From NCBI GenBank assembly GCA_030652315.1, contig JAUSAX010000116.1:1-33734 (forward strand): DNA of 33,734 nt. The letters run 5' to 3'. Below the pieces are notes generated by a model. It had not been told where the DNA came from, made no database searches, and saw nothing but the letters and a program-made list of their open reading frames with translations. Of this stretch, positions 22,372 to 32,179 are shown piece after piece. This DNA comes from Afipia sp. (GTDB lineage: Bacteria; Pseudomonadota; Alphaproteobacteria; Rhizobiales; Xanthobacteraceae). The position numbers were made by a program, and so were the translations under genes. Numbering within the stretch: position 1 is the stretch's first letter; each line of letters begins with the position of its first letter.

Positions 22372-24387
22372 TCACGCAAATTCGAGGATCAGCGCATCGA
22401 CTGCCAATGTCGCACCCGGCGTGGCGGCGATTTTCTTCACGATACCGTCGCGTTCGGCGCGCAGCACGTTCTGCATCTTCATCGCCTCGATCACCGCAAG
22501 GGTCTCGCCCGCCTTGACGTCCTGACCTTCGGTCACCGCGATCGAAATCACGAGGCCCGGCATCGGGCACAGCACCTTCTTGCCGGTGTCGGCGGCCGAC
22601 GTCACCGGCATCAGGCGCGCGGCGGTGGCTTCGATTTCCGTGAACACCTGCACCGGGAGTTCATAGCCCTGATAGGCGAGCCGGAAGCCGTTCTGCATCG
22701 GCCGCACCTGCACGGCGACTGGATGACCGGTGATCGTCCCCTGCCAGACCGGATCGCCGGGCTTCCAGTGCGAGAGCAGCGTCACGGGCTGACCGAGGTT
22801 GCCATCGGCAGCGATCAGGCGAACAACGATCCCTTCGCCGTCGCGCGCGACCTCAAGCTGAACCTCGTTGCGGTCGAGCCAGACCGAACGGCGGCGTTCA
22901 CGCGACACGGCGCGGCCATTCAACTGGCCTGAAATCTGCCGCTTGCGCTCGCCCAGAATGTGATCGACGGCCGCACCGACCGCGGCGATACGATGCGCGG
23001 TCTCGCCTTCCGGCGTGCGCGGCCCGAAGCCCTTGGGAAATTCCTCGGCGATGAAGCCGGTCGACAGATTGCCTTCGCGCCAGCGCGGATGATTCATCAG
23101 CGCCGACAGGAACGGAATGTTGTGGCGAATGCCGTCGATATAAAACGAATCCAGCGCCTGCGATTGCGCCTCGATGGCCGCGGCGCGCGATGACGCGTGG
23201 GTCACGAGCTTGGCAATCATCGGATCGTAATAGATCGAAATCTCGCCGCCTTCCTGCACGCCGGTGTCATTGCGCACGGTGATATCGCCCACCTTGCTTT
23301 CCGCGGGCGGACGGTACTTCACGAGACGCCCGATGGACGGCAGGAAATTCCGGAACGGATCTTCCGCGTAAACACGGGACTCGACCGCCCAGCCGGTGAG
23401 CGTGACGTCCTTCTGCGCGAGCGCGAGCTTCTCGCCGGCCGCGACGCGGATCATCTGCTCGACCAGATCGATGCCCGTGATGAGCTCGGTCACCGGATGC
23501 TCGACCTGGAGTCGCGTATTCATTTCGAGGAAGTAGAAGCTCTTGTCCTGCCCCGCGACGAATTCCACCGTGCCTGCGGAATCGTAGTTCACGGCCTTGG
23601 CCAGCGCGACGGCCTGTTCGCCCATCTTGCGGCGGGTGGCTTCATCGAGCAGCGGCGACGGCGCCTCCTCGATCACCTTCTGGTTGCGGCGCTGGATCGA
23701 GCATTCACGCTCGCCGAGATAAATCACGTTGCCGTGCTTGTCGCCGAGAAGCTGAATTTCGATGTGGCGAGGATCGACGATGAACTTCTCGATGAAGACG
23801 CGGTCGTCGCCGAACGACGCTTTCGCTTCCGCCTTGGCGAGGTTGAAGCCTTCCGCGACTTCGGATTTCGAATGCGCGATGCGCATACCCTTGCCGCCGC
23901 CGCCGGCCGACGCCTTGATCATGACGGGATAACCGATCTCGTCGGCGATCTTGACGGCATGCACCTCGTCCTCGATCACGCCGAGATGGCCCGGCACGGT
24001 CGAAACCTTGGCCTTGGCCGCCGCCTTCTTCGACTCGATCTTGTCGCCCATCGCTGCGATCGCGCCGGGATTGGGACCGATGAACACGATACCCGCCGCT
24101 TCCAGCGCGCGCGGGAACGCCTCGCGCTCGGACAGGAACCCGTAACCCGGATGCACCGCCTCTGCCCCGGTCTGGCGACAGGCCTCGACGATCTTCTCCA
24201 TGACGAGATAGCTCTCGGCGGCCTGCGGCGGCCCGATGAAGACGGCTTCGTCGGCCATCTCGACATGGAGCGCGTCGCGGTCAGCGTCCGAATAGACAGC
24301 GACAGTCTTGATGCCCATCCGGCGCGCGGTCTTGATGACCCGGCAAGCGATTTCGCCGCGATTGGCGATCAGTATCTTTTTGAACAT
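22372..24387 (-). CDS. pccA: propionyl-CoA (acetyl-CoA) carboxylase biotin-containing alpha subunit
   Basis: A 671-residue three-domain subunit. The biotin carboxylase domain starts MFKKILIANRGEIACRVIKT and has the ATP-grasp glycine loop ASAGGGGKGMRIA and FLEMNTRLQVEHPVTE. The middle is the subunit-binding BT-type domain (about 500-600). The C-terminal biotinyl domain carries the biotinylated Lys637 in VIEAMKMQNV. It carboxylates biotin with bicarbonate and ATP; the beta subunit (pccB) is not in the window. ATG 24387 is taken as the start; the frame is open further upstream but the extra residues are not conserved-looking. It heads an operon with the ICL-family enzyme and acylphosphatase. Confidence 0.93.
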   Translation of the reverse strand: MFKKILIANRGEIACRVIKTARRMGIKTVAVYSDADRDALHVEMADEAVFIGPPQAAESYLVMEKIVEACRQTGAEAVHPGYGFLSEREAFPRALEAAGIVFIGPNPGAIAAMGDKIESKKAAAKAKVSTVPGHLGVIEDEVHAVKIADEIGYPVMIKASAGGGGKGMRIAHSKSEVAEGFNLAKAEAKASFGDDRVFIEKFIVDPRHIEIQLLGDKHGNVIYLGERECSIQRRNQKVIEEAPSPLLDEATRRKMGEQAVALAKAVNYDSAGTVEFVAGQDKSFYFLEMNTRLQVEHPVTELITGIDLVEQMIRVAAGEKLALAQKDVTLTGWAVESRVYAEDPFRNFLPSIGRLVKYRPPAESKVGDITVRNDTGVQEGGEISIYYDPMIAKLVTHASSRAAAIEAQSQALDSFYIDGIRHNIPFLSALMNHPRWREGNLSTGFIAEEFPKGFGPRTPEGETAHRIAAVGAAVDHILGERKRQISGQLNGRAVSRERRRSVWLDRNEVQLEVARDGEGIVVRLIAADGNLGQPVTLLSHWKPGDPVWQGTITGHPVAVQVRPMQNGFRLAYQGYELPVQVFTEIEATAARLMPVTSAADTGKKVLCPMPGLVISIAVTEGQDVKAGETLAVIEAMKMQNVLRAERDGIVKKIAATPGATLAVDALILEFA

Positions 24388-24553
24388 GGGTTTGACTTGA
24401 TCTTCTTGTCTTGAGGGCAGGACCGACCCCGGCCAGGGCACCTGTTTGGCATGTGCCGGGGATTGTAACAATTCCGTTGCACAGGGAAACTACATCTCTA
24501 CTGGCCTTCGGCTTGTCGCCTCAACTGAAAACTGGCCCTGACAGGGGAAACCC

Positions 24554-26410
24554 ATGCGCTGCACAATGCTATTGACAGCGACCTGCGCCCTCGCCCTGTC
24601 GAGCATGGCGGCTTTCGCCCAGAATGACCGCCCTCGCAACCTCATTCTCTTCGTACCGGACGGCATGCGCGCGCTGGCGGTGAAACCGGAAACCGCGCCG
24701 GCCATGGCAGCATTGCGCGACAAAGGCGTCAATTTCGCCAATCCGCACTCGCTTTTCCCGACCTTTACCACCGCCAATGCGTCGGCCATGGCCACCGGAC
24801 ACTATCTCGGCGACACCGGCGATTTCAGCAACACGATCTATACCGGCTACCCGGTAGCGCACGCCAACGGAACGGTCGTGCCGTTCCTCCAGAACAATGC
24901 GGTGCTGGGCGAACTCGACGAGCATTTCGGCGGCGACTTTCTCAACGAAGAGACGATCCTCAAGCTCGCCCGCGAGAAGGGATACAGCACCGCCGCACTC
25001 GGCAAGGTCGGCCCCACCCTGATATTCGATCACACCGACCGTGCCGACCGGCCGGGGCTGCATTCGATTGTGATCGACGACTCCACCGGCGAGAAAAACG
25101 GCGTTCCGCTCTCACAGGAGATGAAGGACGCGCTGACGAAAGCCAACCTGCCGCTGGTGACCCCGTCGCGCGGTGAAAGCCGAAGGGCCGGAGACTTCAA
25201 GACGCCGGGGACGCTTGTCGCCAACATCGCGCAGCAAGCCTATTTCGCCGACGTCGCCACGAAAATCATTCTGCCGATGTTCAAGGCGCGCAACCAACCG
25301 TTCGTGCTGGTGTTCTGGTCACGCGATCCGGACGGCGCGCAGCACAACCACGGTGACAGCCTGAACACGATCACCCCCGGCATCAATGGTCCCACTTCGC
25401 TTGCTGGGATCAGGAACGCCGACAACAACCTCGCGCAGATCCGCAACGCACTCGACGAGCTCAGCCTGTCGGACACGACGAACATCATCGTCGCTTCCGA
25501 TCACGGCTTCTCGACCATCTCGAAGGAAAGCAGGACCAGCCCATCAACGAAGATCACCTATGACGACACCCCGAAGGGTTTTCTGCCTTTGGGATTTCTC
25601 GCCATCGATCTTGCAAAGGCGCTCAAGATTCCGCTGTTCGATCCGAACAACAAGAATGCGCGCGTTCCCGACAGCGCACACCCGAGATTCGGCAGCGGCC
25701 TGCTTGGAGCAAGTCCTGAAAAGCCCGACGTTGTGGTGGCGACCAACGGCGGTTCGGATTTGATCTATCTGCCCAGGAAGGGGCGCAAGAAGGATCGCAA
25801 GCTCGCCGGGCACATCGTCAAGGCGCTTCTCGCACAGGATTACGTCAGCGGCATTTTCGTGGAGAACGATCTGGGGCGGTTTCCCGGAACATTGCCGCTG
25901 TCTGTATTCAACCTGCGCGGCAAGGCCGTGACGCCGCATCCGTCGATTGTCGTCAGTTTTCGTTCCTACGCCTCCGGCTGTGACGAGCCGACAATGTGTA
26001 CGGTCTCGGTCGCCGATACGGTGCTGCGGCAGGGCCAGGGCATGCACGGCAGCTTCAGCCGAGGCGACACCATGAACTTCATGGCGGCTATCGGGCCCGA
26101 TTTCAAAAGCGGCTACACCGACACGCTTCCGGTCAGCAACGCCGATGTCGGCGTTACCGCCGCAAGGCTTCTCGGTCTGAACCGCAAACCGAAAGGCGCG
26201 CTGGTTGGCCGGGTGATGACGGAGGCCATGCCCAACGGCGTGACGCCCAAGGGGCTCACCGGGACACTCGCAGGCCCACGCGCCGCCAATGGCTTGCGCA
26301 CGGTGCTGCAATTCCAGCGCGTGCTGGACCAGCGCTATTTCGATGCGGCGGGATTTCCGGGGCGGACGGTCGGCCTTCCGGAGACAGTCAAGACAGCAGG
26401 CGCAAGGTAG
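24554..26410 (+). CDS. exported alkaline-phosphatase-superfamily phosphodiesterase
   Basis: A 618-residue protein with a signal peptide (residues about 1-22, ending AFA). The fold begins NLILFVPDGMRAL with the first metal Asp. FPTFTTANASAMATGH carries the probable nucleophilic Thr, as in nucleotide pyrophosphatase/phosphodiesterases. SRDPDGAQHNHGD and ASDHGFSTISK supply the other metal ligands. It should cleave a phosphate mono- or diester in the periplasm; the substrate is unknown. AGGGGAA precedes the ATG. A hairpin overlaps the stop codon. It is divergent from pccA with no evident functional link. Confidence 0.87.
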   Translation: MRCTMLLTATCALALSSMAAFAQNDRPRNLILFVPDGMRALAVKPETAPAMAALRDKGVNFANPHSLFPTFTTANASAMATGHYLGDTGDFSNTIYTGYPVAHANGTVVPFLQNNAVLGELDEHFGGDFLNEETILKLAREKGYSTAALGKVGPTLIFDHTDRADRPGLHSIVIDDSTGEKNGVPLSQEMKDALTKANLPLVTPSRGESRRAGDFKTPGTLVANIAQQAYFADVATKIILPMFKARNQPFVLVFWSRDPDGAQHNHGDSLNTITPGINGPTSLAGIRNADNNLAQIRNALDELSLSDTTNIIVASDHGFSTISKESRTSPSTKITYDDTPKGFLPLGFLAIDLAKALKIPLFDPNNKNARVPDSAHPRFGSGLLGASPEKPDVVVATNGGSDLIYLPRKGRKKDRKLAGHIVKALLAQDYVSGIFVENDLGRFPGTLPLSVFNLRGKAVTPHPSIVVSFRSYASGCDEPTMCTVSVADTVLRQGQGMHGSFSRGDTMNFMAAIGPDFKSGYTDTLPVSNADVGVTAARLLGLNRKPKGALVGRVMTEAMPNGVTPKGLTGTLAGPRAANGLRTVLQFQRVLDQRYFDAAGFPGRTVGLPETVKTAGAR

Positions 26411-26424
26411 CGCCTGCCGCTTTT
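26397..26424 (+). terminator. Rho-independent-like terminator
   Basis: A 7-base stem CAGGCGC/GCGCCTG with a 6-base loop spans the stop codon of the phosphodiesterase gene. It is followed by CCGCTTTT. The T-run is short, so strength is uncertain. Confidence 0.5.
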
Positions 26425-26439
26425 ACGTAAGAGCGTGCC

Positions 26440-27036
26440 TTACATTCCGAGGTCGAGGAAGTTCGGCAGCGTGTGCGCAAGCGGCAGGGTCGCCGCGCCG
26501 ATCAGGGTAGCGACGAGCGCCGCAAGCGCGCGGTTGTTACGGCGCGTGCCGCGCATCTGACTCGCGATCCATTCCAGCACCTCGATGTTCACACCGACGG
26601 CCGTCGTGGGCGCCCAGCTCTCGATCGAGGTGTCGGGTGACAGCGCAACGGAGCGCGGCGGAACCGGCAGGCCGGAAGCTGCGGCTGCGTGATGCACGAT
26701 CGCCTTGGCGAAAAGATCGTCGAACCGGCCGTCGTCGCTGCGCTCGGTCGCGGCCTTGTTGATCTCGAAAAGTGTTTCGGCTTCGGCGCGGCTGACAGGC
26801 TGGTTGGTGTTCGCCGCGGCGGTCAGAATTCGCGCGCACCAGGCCGCGTCATCCGCATCCAGCGCCCGCGAGAAGTGAACGCGGCCGGTGGTCGTGGGCC
26901 CCTCGCCCGTGATCACGCCATCGCGCACGAAAGCAAGCGCGTAAGCGGACACGTCGCGGTCGGCAATGGAGCCGGTTTCGATTTTCCGGATCAGTTCGGA
27001 AAGCGGTGCGTTCGAGATGAGCGAGGCGGACGTCAT
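26440..27036 (-). CDS. hypothetical protein with C-terminal membrane anchor
   Basis: A 198-residue protein. Residues about 75-130 (SRAEAETLFEINKAATERSD, then DLFAKAIVHH) resemble a helical domain seen in uncharacterised alphaproteobacterial proteins, possibly TerB-like; this is a visual impression only. Residues about 165-190 (ALAALVATLIGAATLPLAH) form a single hydrophobic segment, so the protein is probably tail-anchored with the bulk in the cytoplasm. There is no strong ribosome site. It is not in an operon; it converges on the phosphodiesterase gene. Function unknown. Confidence 0.7.
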   Translation of the reverse strand: MTSASLISNAPLSELIRKIETGSIADRDVSAYALAFVRDGVITGEGPTTTGRVHFSRALDADDAAWCARILTAAANTNQPVSRAEAETLFEINKAATERSDDGRFDDLFAKAIVHHAAAASGLPVPPRSVALSPDTSIESWAPTTAVGVNIEVLEWIASQMRGTRRNNRALAALVATLIGAATLPLAHTLPNFLDLGM

Positions 27037-27419
27037 GTTACTTTTCTCTTTTTGTGTCCCGCAGCATTTTCATGCGGATGTAAACGAAGCGTTAATGAAG
27101 CGATTCGGAGCACGCTTCTTTTCTCTTATGGTTGCGGATTGGTCGCACTGACCGCCCGCCAGGTTCAGAGATGGCCATCGGACCCGGCGGCGTTGCGGCG
27201 CATCAAAGTCAAATTCGAGGCATAGCGGAAAAGTGAGCGCGCAGCGGACGATTATGAACATCCATTAATCCGCCGCGGGACAGCAGAGATTTTCTGAAGC
27301 ATGGCGGCGCGCGAGAAGGATATTGTCCTTTTCGCCACACGGTTTCGTTTTGGGATCTGCGTCGCTATATCACGACCGCGAGATTTTCATCGCAACTCCA
27401 AGTACGTGAGGCCAAAAAC
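27037..27419. other. intergenic region upstream of the peroxiredoxin
   Basis: No gene recognised. It holds the divergent promoter region of the 198-residue protein and the peroxiredoxin. An inverted repeat at 27311-27335 (GCGAGAAGGA-TATTG-TCCTTTTCGC, 9 of 10 pairs) lies about 85 bases before the peroxiredoxin start. It could be a regulatory site or a leader hairpin. Confidence 0.4.
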
Positions 27420-28079
27420 ATGACAATTCAGATTGGCGCGGTGGCGCCCGACTTCGCGGCTGACACCACCGAGGGACGCATCAAGTTTCACGACTGGATC
27501 GGCGACAGCTGGGCCCTGCTGTTCTCTCATCCCAAGGACTTCACCCCCGTTTGCACCACCGAACTCGGGACGCTGGCACGGCTGAAGCCGGAATTCGACA
27601 AGCGCGGTGTTAAACTGATGGGCCTGAGCGTCGATCCGATCGACAACCACACGAGGTGGGGCGCCGACATCAAGGAGACGCAGGGATTTGCGCCGAACTA
27701 TCCGATGATCGGCGACACCGATCTCGCCGTTGCAAAGCTCTACAACATGCTGCCGGCGAGCACGTCGGGTGACGCCAACAGCCGCACCGCTGCCGATAAT
27801 GCCACGGTGCGCACGGTGTTCGTCATCGGCCCGGACAAGAAGGTGAAGCTGGTACTGGTCTATCCGATGACCACCGGGCGCAACTTCGACGAGATCCTTC
27901 GCGTGATCGACTCGTTGCAACTGACGGCCAAGCATCGCGTCGCCACCCCGGCCGACTGGAAACAGGGCGAAGATGTCATCATCGCCGGTTCGGTCACCGA
28001 CGACGAGGCCAAGACGATCTATCCGGGCGGCTGGAAGTCGCCGAAACCCTACATCCGGATCGTTCCGCAGCCGAAATAA
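27420..28079 (+). CDS. 1-Cys peroxiredoxin (Prx6-type)
   Basis: A 219-residue thioredoxin-fold peroxidase. The active site is FSHPKDFTPVCTTELG with peroxidatic Cys45, and no other cysteine is present, so it is a 1-Cys enzyme that needs an external reductant. The Prx6-type C-terminal arm is recognisable in RVATPADWKQGEDVIIAG and in KTIYPGGWKSPKPYIRIV. It reduces hydrogen peroxide and alkyl or lipid hydroperoxides in the cytoplasm. Transcription probably ends at the hairpin at 28314-28335 after reading through a palindromic repeat. Confidence 0.94.
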   Translation: MTIQIGAVAPDFAADTTEGRIKFHDWIGDSWALLFSHPKDFTPVCTTELGTLARLKPEFDKRGVKLMGLSVDPIDNHTRWGADIKETQGFAPNYPMIGDTDLAVAKLYNMLPASTSGDANSRTAADNATVRTVFVIGPDKKVKLVLVYPMTTGRNFDEILRVIDSLQLTAKHRVATPADWKQGEDVIIAGSVTDDEAKTIYPGGWKSPKPYIRIVPQPK

Positions 28080-28096
28080 CCACGGCCCATAACCGC

Positions 28097-28308
28097 CTGA
28101 GAGTCTGACTGAAAATGCAGCCAGCTTTTACAGGCGTTCTGCAACAGTTTGAAACGACACATTTTTCGTCATGGCCGGGCTTGTCCCGGCCATCCACGTC
28201 TTTCTTGCGATGCTAAAGCCAAGGCGTGGATGCCCGGCACAAGGCCGGGCATGACGAGTTTGGCTGACGACCCTGATTTCATTGGCTGCATTTCAGTCGG
28301 ACTCTCAG
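28097..28308. repeat. outer inverted repeat enclosing another palindrome
   Basis: The left arm begins CTGAGAGTC at 28097 and ends AAATGCAGCCA at 28123. The right arm at 28283-28308 is its reverse complement except for one mismatch and one indel. The CGTCATGGCCGGG palindrome (28167-28256) sits between the arms, giving a nested structure. Confidence 0.75.
28167..28256. repeat. CGTCATGGCCGGG-type palindromic repeat
   Basis: A better preserved copy of the 19636 element. It starts CGTCATGGCCGGGCTTGTCC and ends GGCCGGGCATGACG, with internal CATCCACG/CGTGGATG blocks. Any peptide read across it is spurious. Confidence 0.88.
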
Positions 28309-28313
28309 AAGAA

Positions 28314-28335
28314 GGGACGCGTCGCGTCCCTTTTT
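28314..28335 (+). terminator. Rho-independent terminator
   Basis: A perfect stem GGGACGC/GCGTCCC with a 3-base loop, followed by TTTTT. It lies between the convergent peroxiredoxin and DUF2177 genes and acts best on plus-strand transcripts. Confidence 0.8.
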
Positions 28336-28366
28336 CATTGAGGTTTCTTTTATTGCAGTCTCGCCG

Positions 28367-28768
28367 TCACATGCGCGGCGTCAGCCAGTTCGCGATCAAC
28401 AGCCCGAGCGTGGACGACACCGCCGTCACGAACGAGCCCCACGCGACGTCCACTAGCACCACCGGCCAGGTCCAATGCTTCAACAGCGCCAGCGACGTCA
28501 ATTCGAATGTCGCGTAGCAGAAAAATCCGAATAGCGCGCCATAGAGCAGCGTGGACCGCCAGTTCGCGTCAGGCGCGGCGCTGACGAAGATCAGAATACC
28601 GACGGCATACAGCAGATAGAACAGGATCGCCGGCGCAAGCCGGACCGTGCCCAGCATGTCGCCGACCTGCGACGTGAAAAAGCTTTTGGCGACAAGTCCC
28701 AGAAACAGGAAATCGATCGGGACCATCACCAGCAATGTGGCGAGGTAGAGAACGGCGTTCCGCTTCAA
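28367..28768 (-). CDS. DUF2177-family membrane protein
   Basis: A 133-residue integral membrane protein with four hydrophobic segments. It opens with YLATLLVMVPIDFLFLGLVA. FGFFCYATFELTSLALLKHW and VDVAWGSFVTAVSS are the conserved parts of the DUF2177 family. Function unknown. It lies between the peroxiredoxin terminator and the chemoreceptor gene and appears to stand alone. The start ATG 28768 has GGATCA nearby, about 6 bases upstream. Confidence 0.85.
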   Translation of the reverse strand: MKRNAVLYLATLLVMVPIDFLFLGLVAKSFFTSQVGDMLGTVRLAPAILFYLLYAVGILIFVSAAPDANWRSTLLYGALFGFFCYATFELTSLALLKHWTWPVVLVDVAWGSFVTAVSSTLGLLIANWLTPRM

Positions 28769-28859
28769 GTGATCCTCCCGGACGGCAATGACCTGTAGCA
28801 GGAACTACGGATGACTGCCCGATCCGGTTGCACTCGCGACAAAAATCAGACGAACAACC

Positions 28860-30596
28860 TCATGCCGCCCTGACACCATCAAGGAAGCGCCCGACCTCCG
28901 CCTGGAGGTGCAGGCTCTCGCCGCTCAGCGCCTGCGCCGACTTCAAGATATCGTCCGACGTCTCGCCGGTCCGGTTCGCGCCATGGGCGACTTCCCCGAC
29001 ATTGGCGGCAACCTCGGTCGTGACGCTCGCGGCAGCCTGAACGCTTTTGGCGATTTCCTGCGTCGCGGCCCCCTGCTGATCCACCGCAGCCGCAATCGAT
29101 GTGGCGATCTTGTTGATGTGTTCGATGGTTTGGCCGATCGCCTTGATCGCGGAGACCGACTCCTGCGTCGCGGACTGCATGTTGACGATATGGCTGCTGA
29201 TCTCGTCGGTGGCTTTCGCGGTCTGTCCGGCCAGAATTTTGACTTCCTGGGCCACCACCGCGAAACCGCGTCCGGCCTCGCCTGCCCGCGCCGCTTCAAT
29301 GGTCGCATTGAGCGCAAGGAGGTTGGTCTGTTCGGCAATCGATGTGATGAGTTTCACGACATCGCCGATGCGATCGCCAGCGCGCGACAGTTCGGCCATC
29401 CGCTCATCGGTCGCAGCGGCCTGCTTCACGGCGTTGGCGGCCACCCCGTTCGACTCCTGAACCCGGCGGCTGATCTCGGCGATTGAACTGGTCAGTTCCT
29501 CCGATGCCGCCGCTGCGTTGCGCACATGCTCCGATGCCTGCATCGACGCGTCGGCAGACGCCTTGGAAAGATGCGCGGTGCTGCGCGCTGTTTCAGTCAG
29601 TTTTTGTGCCGCACTTTCGAATTCGCCGGACGAATGCAGAACCTTGTCGATGATTCCGCCGACGTTGGACTGGAATTCATCCACGAAGCTTTGCAATTCC
29701 GCCTTTCGGCGCTGCGCGGCCTCCGCTTCGGCGGTCTTTCGTTCGGCTTCGAGCCGGCGGCGTTCAAGCGAGTTCGCCTTGAACACACCGATGGTCCGGG
29801 CAATGGAGCCGATCTCGTCGTAGCGATCGACGTGCTCGATCGTGACATTGGGCTGACCTTCCGCGAGCGACGTCAGCGTATCCGTGACGGACCGGAGCGG
29901 ACGCGTCACGCTGCGCACGATCAACATCGTCAGTGCGAGGACGAGCAAAGCCCCGATCACCGCAGCGATGGTCATCATCATCATGGCGTTCCGGAGCATG
30001 GCATCGAGCGGCTCGGTCGGAAGCCCGACATAGAGAATGCCGACGATCTTCCCGGCGGCGTCGAACACGGGTTGATAGGCAGTCATGAAACTTCTGCCGA
30101 ACAGCGTGGCCGGCCCCTTGTAGGCCTGACCGCTTCGAATGACCGGCTGCCCCGGATGATCCGCCGCCAGTTGCGTACCAACGGCGCGGTCGCCGTTCTC
30201 TTTCTTGACGTTGGTGGTCCGACGGATGAACTGCTTGCTCGCATCGTCATAAACGAAAAGGGTTGCGTTCCCTCCAACATAGGAGGTCGCACGATCGACC
30301 GTCTTGTGATCCTTGAACTCGGGCATCGCGGGGATTTCGGCCCGGGCGACGATCCCGTCCTTGATGGTGACCTTGGCGTCGCCGTAGGTCTCGGCGAAGG
30401 CCAGAGCCAGCGTGCGGAGGCTGGTTTCGATTTCGGATTTGCCCCGGGCTTCGAACTCCTTGCTCAGCGACCAGTAGGCCGCCCCGACCACCATCGAGGT
30501 GGTTGCCGCGATCAGCGCCGCCGCACAGATCGTTGCCTTGGTTCCGAGTTTGAATTTCAGAAAACTGAAGGAATTCTTCGCCAACCCGAGTGTCAT
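28860..30596 (-). CDS. methyl-accepting chemotaxis protein (Cache-HAMP-MCP)
   Basis: A 578-residue chemoreceptor. TM1 is at about 22-44. A periplasmic Cache-type sensor follows (about 45-200, with [17 protein letters not shown] and [20 protein letters not shown]). TM2 is at about 207-230, with HAMP ([20 protein letters not shown]) next to it. The long signalling coiled coil has the conserved tip [20 protein letters not shown] followed by [13 protein letters not shown], which contacts CheA and CheW. The Cache domain resembles those sensing small organic acids; the ligand is unknown. No che genes are nearby. It is divergent from the photolyase gene. Confidence 0.93.
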   Translation of the reverse strand: MTLGLAKNSFSFLKFKLGTKATICAAALIAATTSMVVGAAYWSLSKEFEARGKSEIETSLRTLALAFAETYGDAKVTIKDGIVARAEIPAMPEFKDHKTVDRATSYVGGNATLFVYDDASKQFIRRTTNVKKENGDRAVGTQLAADHPGQPVIRSGQAYKGPATLFGRSFMTAYQPVFDAAGKIVGILYVGLPTEPLDAMLRNAMMMMTIAAVIGALLVLALTMLIVRSVTRPLRSVTDTLTSLAEGQPNVTIEHVDRYDEIGSIARTIGVFKANSLERRRLEAERKTAEAEAAQRRKAELQSFVDEFQSNVGGIIDKVLHSSGEFESAAQKLTETARSTAHLSKASADASMQASEHVRNAAAASEELTSSIAEISRRVQESNGVAANAVKQAAATDERMAELSRAGDRIGDVVKLITSIAEQTNLLALNATIEAARAGEAGRGFAVVAQEVKILAGQTAKATDEISSHIVNMQSATQESVSAIKAIGQTIEHINKIATSIAAAVDQQGAATQEIAKSVQAAASVTTEVAANVGEVAHGANRTGETSDDILKSAQALSGESLHLQAEVGRFLDGVRAA

Positions 30597-30712
30597 CGTG
30601 TCGTCTCCGAAAATGCATTCCGTTCAAAATCGACAAACTTTGACAGTATATATTTACCGCCCGATTAACGGGCTTTCCGGCACCACCGCTATGGGTCAGG
30701 ATAACCGGCGTA

Positions 30713-32179
30713 ATGACAGGTTCTTCAGCTCCCCCTTCCATCGTCTGGTTCCGTGACGATTTGCGGCTCTCCGACCATCCAGCCCTGCACGCCGCCGCAG
30801 CGAGCGGCGCACCGTTGATCTGCCTCTATGTGCTGGACGAAGAGAGCAGTTCCCTACACCCGCCGCGCGGACGTCCCATCGGCAGCGCGTCACGCTGGTG
30901 GCTTGCGCAGTCGCTGCGAAGCCTGCAAGCGAGCCTCACCGCACGCGGACAGACACTCGTGCTCCGCCGGGGCGCTGCCGCGAAAGTCATCTCGGACCTC
31001 GCGCAGGAGGTTCAGGCATCTGCGGTCCATTGGATCGAGAGCGATATCCCGAGCCATGCCGCCGTCGAGCGCGACGTCAGCGCGGCGCTCGACAAGATCG
31101 GCGTTGCGGCGCGCGGCTTTCCGAGCGACCTGCTGGTGAAGCCGACAAGCCTCCGCAACAAGGAAGGCCGTGGCCTGCGCGTGTTCACCCCATTCTGGAA
31201 ACGGGTTCTCAGTCTGGGCGATCCGCCGCAACCCCTGCCCGCGCCGAAGACGCTGACAGCCGGACCAAAGGTTGCCAGCGACGATCTCGCGTCGTGGAAC
31301 CTTGAGCCGACGCGCCCCGATTGGGCCGCAGGGCTCCGTGAGACGTGGACGCCGGGCGAAGCCGCAGCGCAGGAACGGCTCAGGGATTTTCTCGACAATG
31401 ACATTGCGGGCTATGCGTCATTGCGCGACCGTCCCGACCGCGACGGCACCTCACGGCTATCGCCACATCTGCGGTTCGGTGAAATCAGTCCGCGTCAGGT
31501 CTGGCATGCGGCCAATTTCGCCGCGGCAAGAAAACCCGCAATCGGCTCCGGTGCCGGAAAGTTCCTGAGCGAGCTCGGCTGGCGCGAGTTCTCGCGGCAC
31601 CTGCTGTTCGATCTTCCGCAACTGGCGGAGAAAAATCTTCAGACATCATTCGATGCATTTCCGTGGCGCAGCGATGCGAAAGCGCTGCGCGCGTGGCAGC
31701 GCGGCCAAACTGGGTATCCCATCGTCGATGCCGGCATGCGCGAACTCTGGCACACCGGCATCATGCACAACCGCGTGCGGATGGTGGTGGCGTCGTTTCT
31801 CGTTAAGCACCTGCTGATCGACTGGCGCCACGGTGAAAAGTGGTTCTGGGATACGCTGGTCGACGCCGACCCGGGCAGCAATCCGGCAAGCTGGCAATGG
31901 GTCGCGGGCTCCGGCGCCGATGCGGCTCCGTATTTCCGCGTTTTCAATCCGATCCTGCAAGGCGAGAAGTTTGATCCCGACGGCGCGTATGTGTCGAAGT
32001 GGGTGCCGGAACTGGCGCGCCTCCCGGCCAGGCTGATCCATCAACCGTGGGACGCCACACCGGTGGAGCTTGCGGCCGCCGGCGTCACGCTTGGAAAGAT
32101 CTATCCGGAACCGATCGTCGATCACAAGGCCGCACGCGCCCGCGCGCTCGCGGCTTACGCCAAAACACGTTCACCTTAA
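30713..32179 (+). CDS. phrB: deoxyribodipyrimidine photolyase
   Basis: A 488-residue cryptochrome/photolyase family enzyme that splits UV-induced cyclobutane pyrimidine dimers using blue light. The N-terminal antenna domain starts IVWFRDDLRLSDHPALHAA. The FAD domain has TSRLSPHLRFGEISPRQVWH, GWREFSRHLL, TGYPIVDAGMRELWHTGIMH, NRVRMVVASFLVKHLL and DADPGSNPASWQWVAGSGAD, all hallmark blocks of class I photolyases. The stop TAA overlaps the stop of the convergent EamA gene in the shared TTAA at 32176-32179. No LexA-like box was seen upstream. Confidence 0.95.
   Translation: MTGSSAPPSIVWFRDDLRLSDHPALHAAAASGAPLICLYVLDEESSSLHPPRGRPIGSASRWWLAQSLRSLQASLTARGQTLVLRRGAAAKVISDLAQEVQASAVHWIESDIPSHAAVERDVSAALDKIGVAARGFPSDLLVKPTSLRNKEGRGLRVFTPFWKRVLSLGDPPQPLPAPKTLTAGPKVASDDLASWNLEPTRPDWAAGLRETWTPGEAAAQERLRDFLDNDIAGYASLRDRPDRDGTSRLSPHLRFGEISPRQVWHAANFAAARKPAIGSGAGKFLSELGWREFSRHLLFDLPQLAEKNLQTSFDAFPWRSDAKALRAWQRGQTGYPIVDAGMRELWHTGIMHNRVRMVVASFLVKHLLIDWRHGEKWFWDTLVDADPGSNPASWQWVAGSGADAAPYFRVFNPILQGEKFDPDGAYVSKWVPELARLPARLIHQPWDATPVELAAAGVTLGKIYPEPIVDHKAARARALAAYAKTRSP

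Noticed and set aside
21168..22517. 449-codon plus-strand frame across acylphosphatase and the ICL-family gene
   Set aside because: Antisense to two genes with clear signatures; no ribosome site or domain.
23197..24414. 405-codon open frame antisense to pccA
   Set aside because: It lies wholly opposite a strongly conserved carboxylase gene; its composition (His/Arg/Asp-rich, no motif) is typical of an antisense shadow in G+C-rich DNA.
27994..28197. 67-codon minus-strand frame beginning MDGRDKPGHDEK
   Set aside because: This is the well-known spurious translation of the CGTCATGGCCGGG palindrome.
29526..30668. 380-codon plus-strand frame opposite the chemoreceptor
   Set aside because: Shadow of the MCP gene; no motifs.
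30659..30673. GCCCG-ATTAA-CGGGC hairpin in the MCP/photolyase gap
   Set aside because: Only 5-base arms with no T-run or known operator match; too weak to call as a regulatory site.
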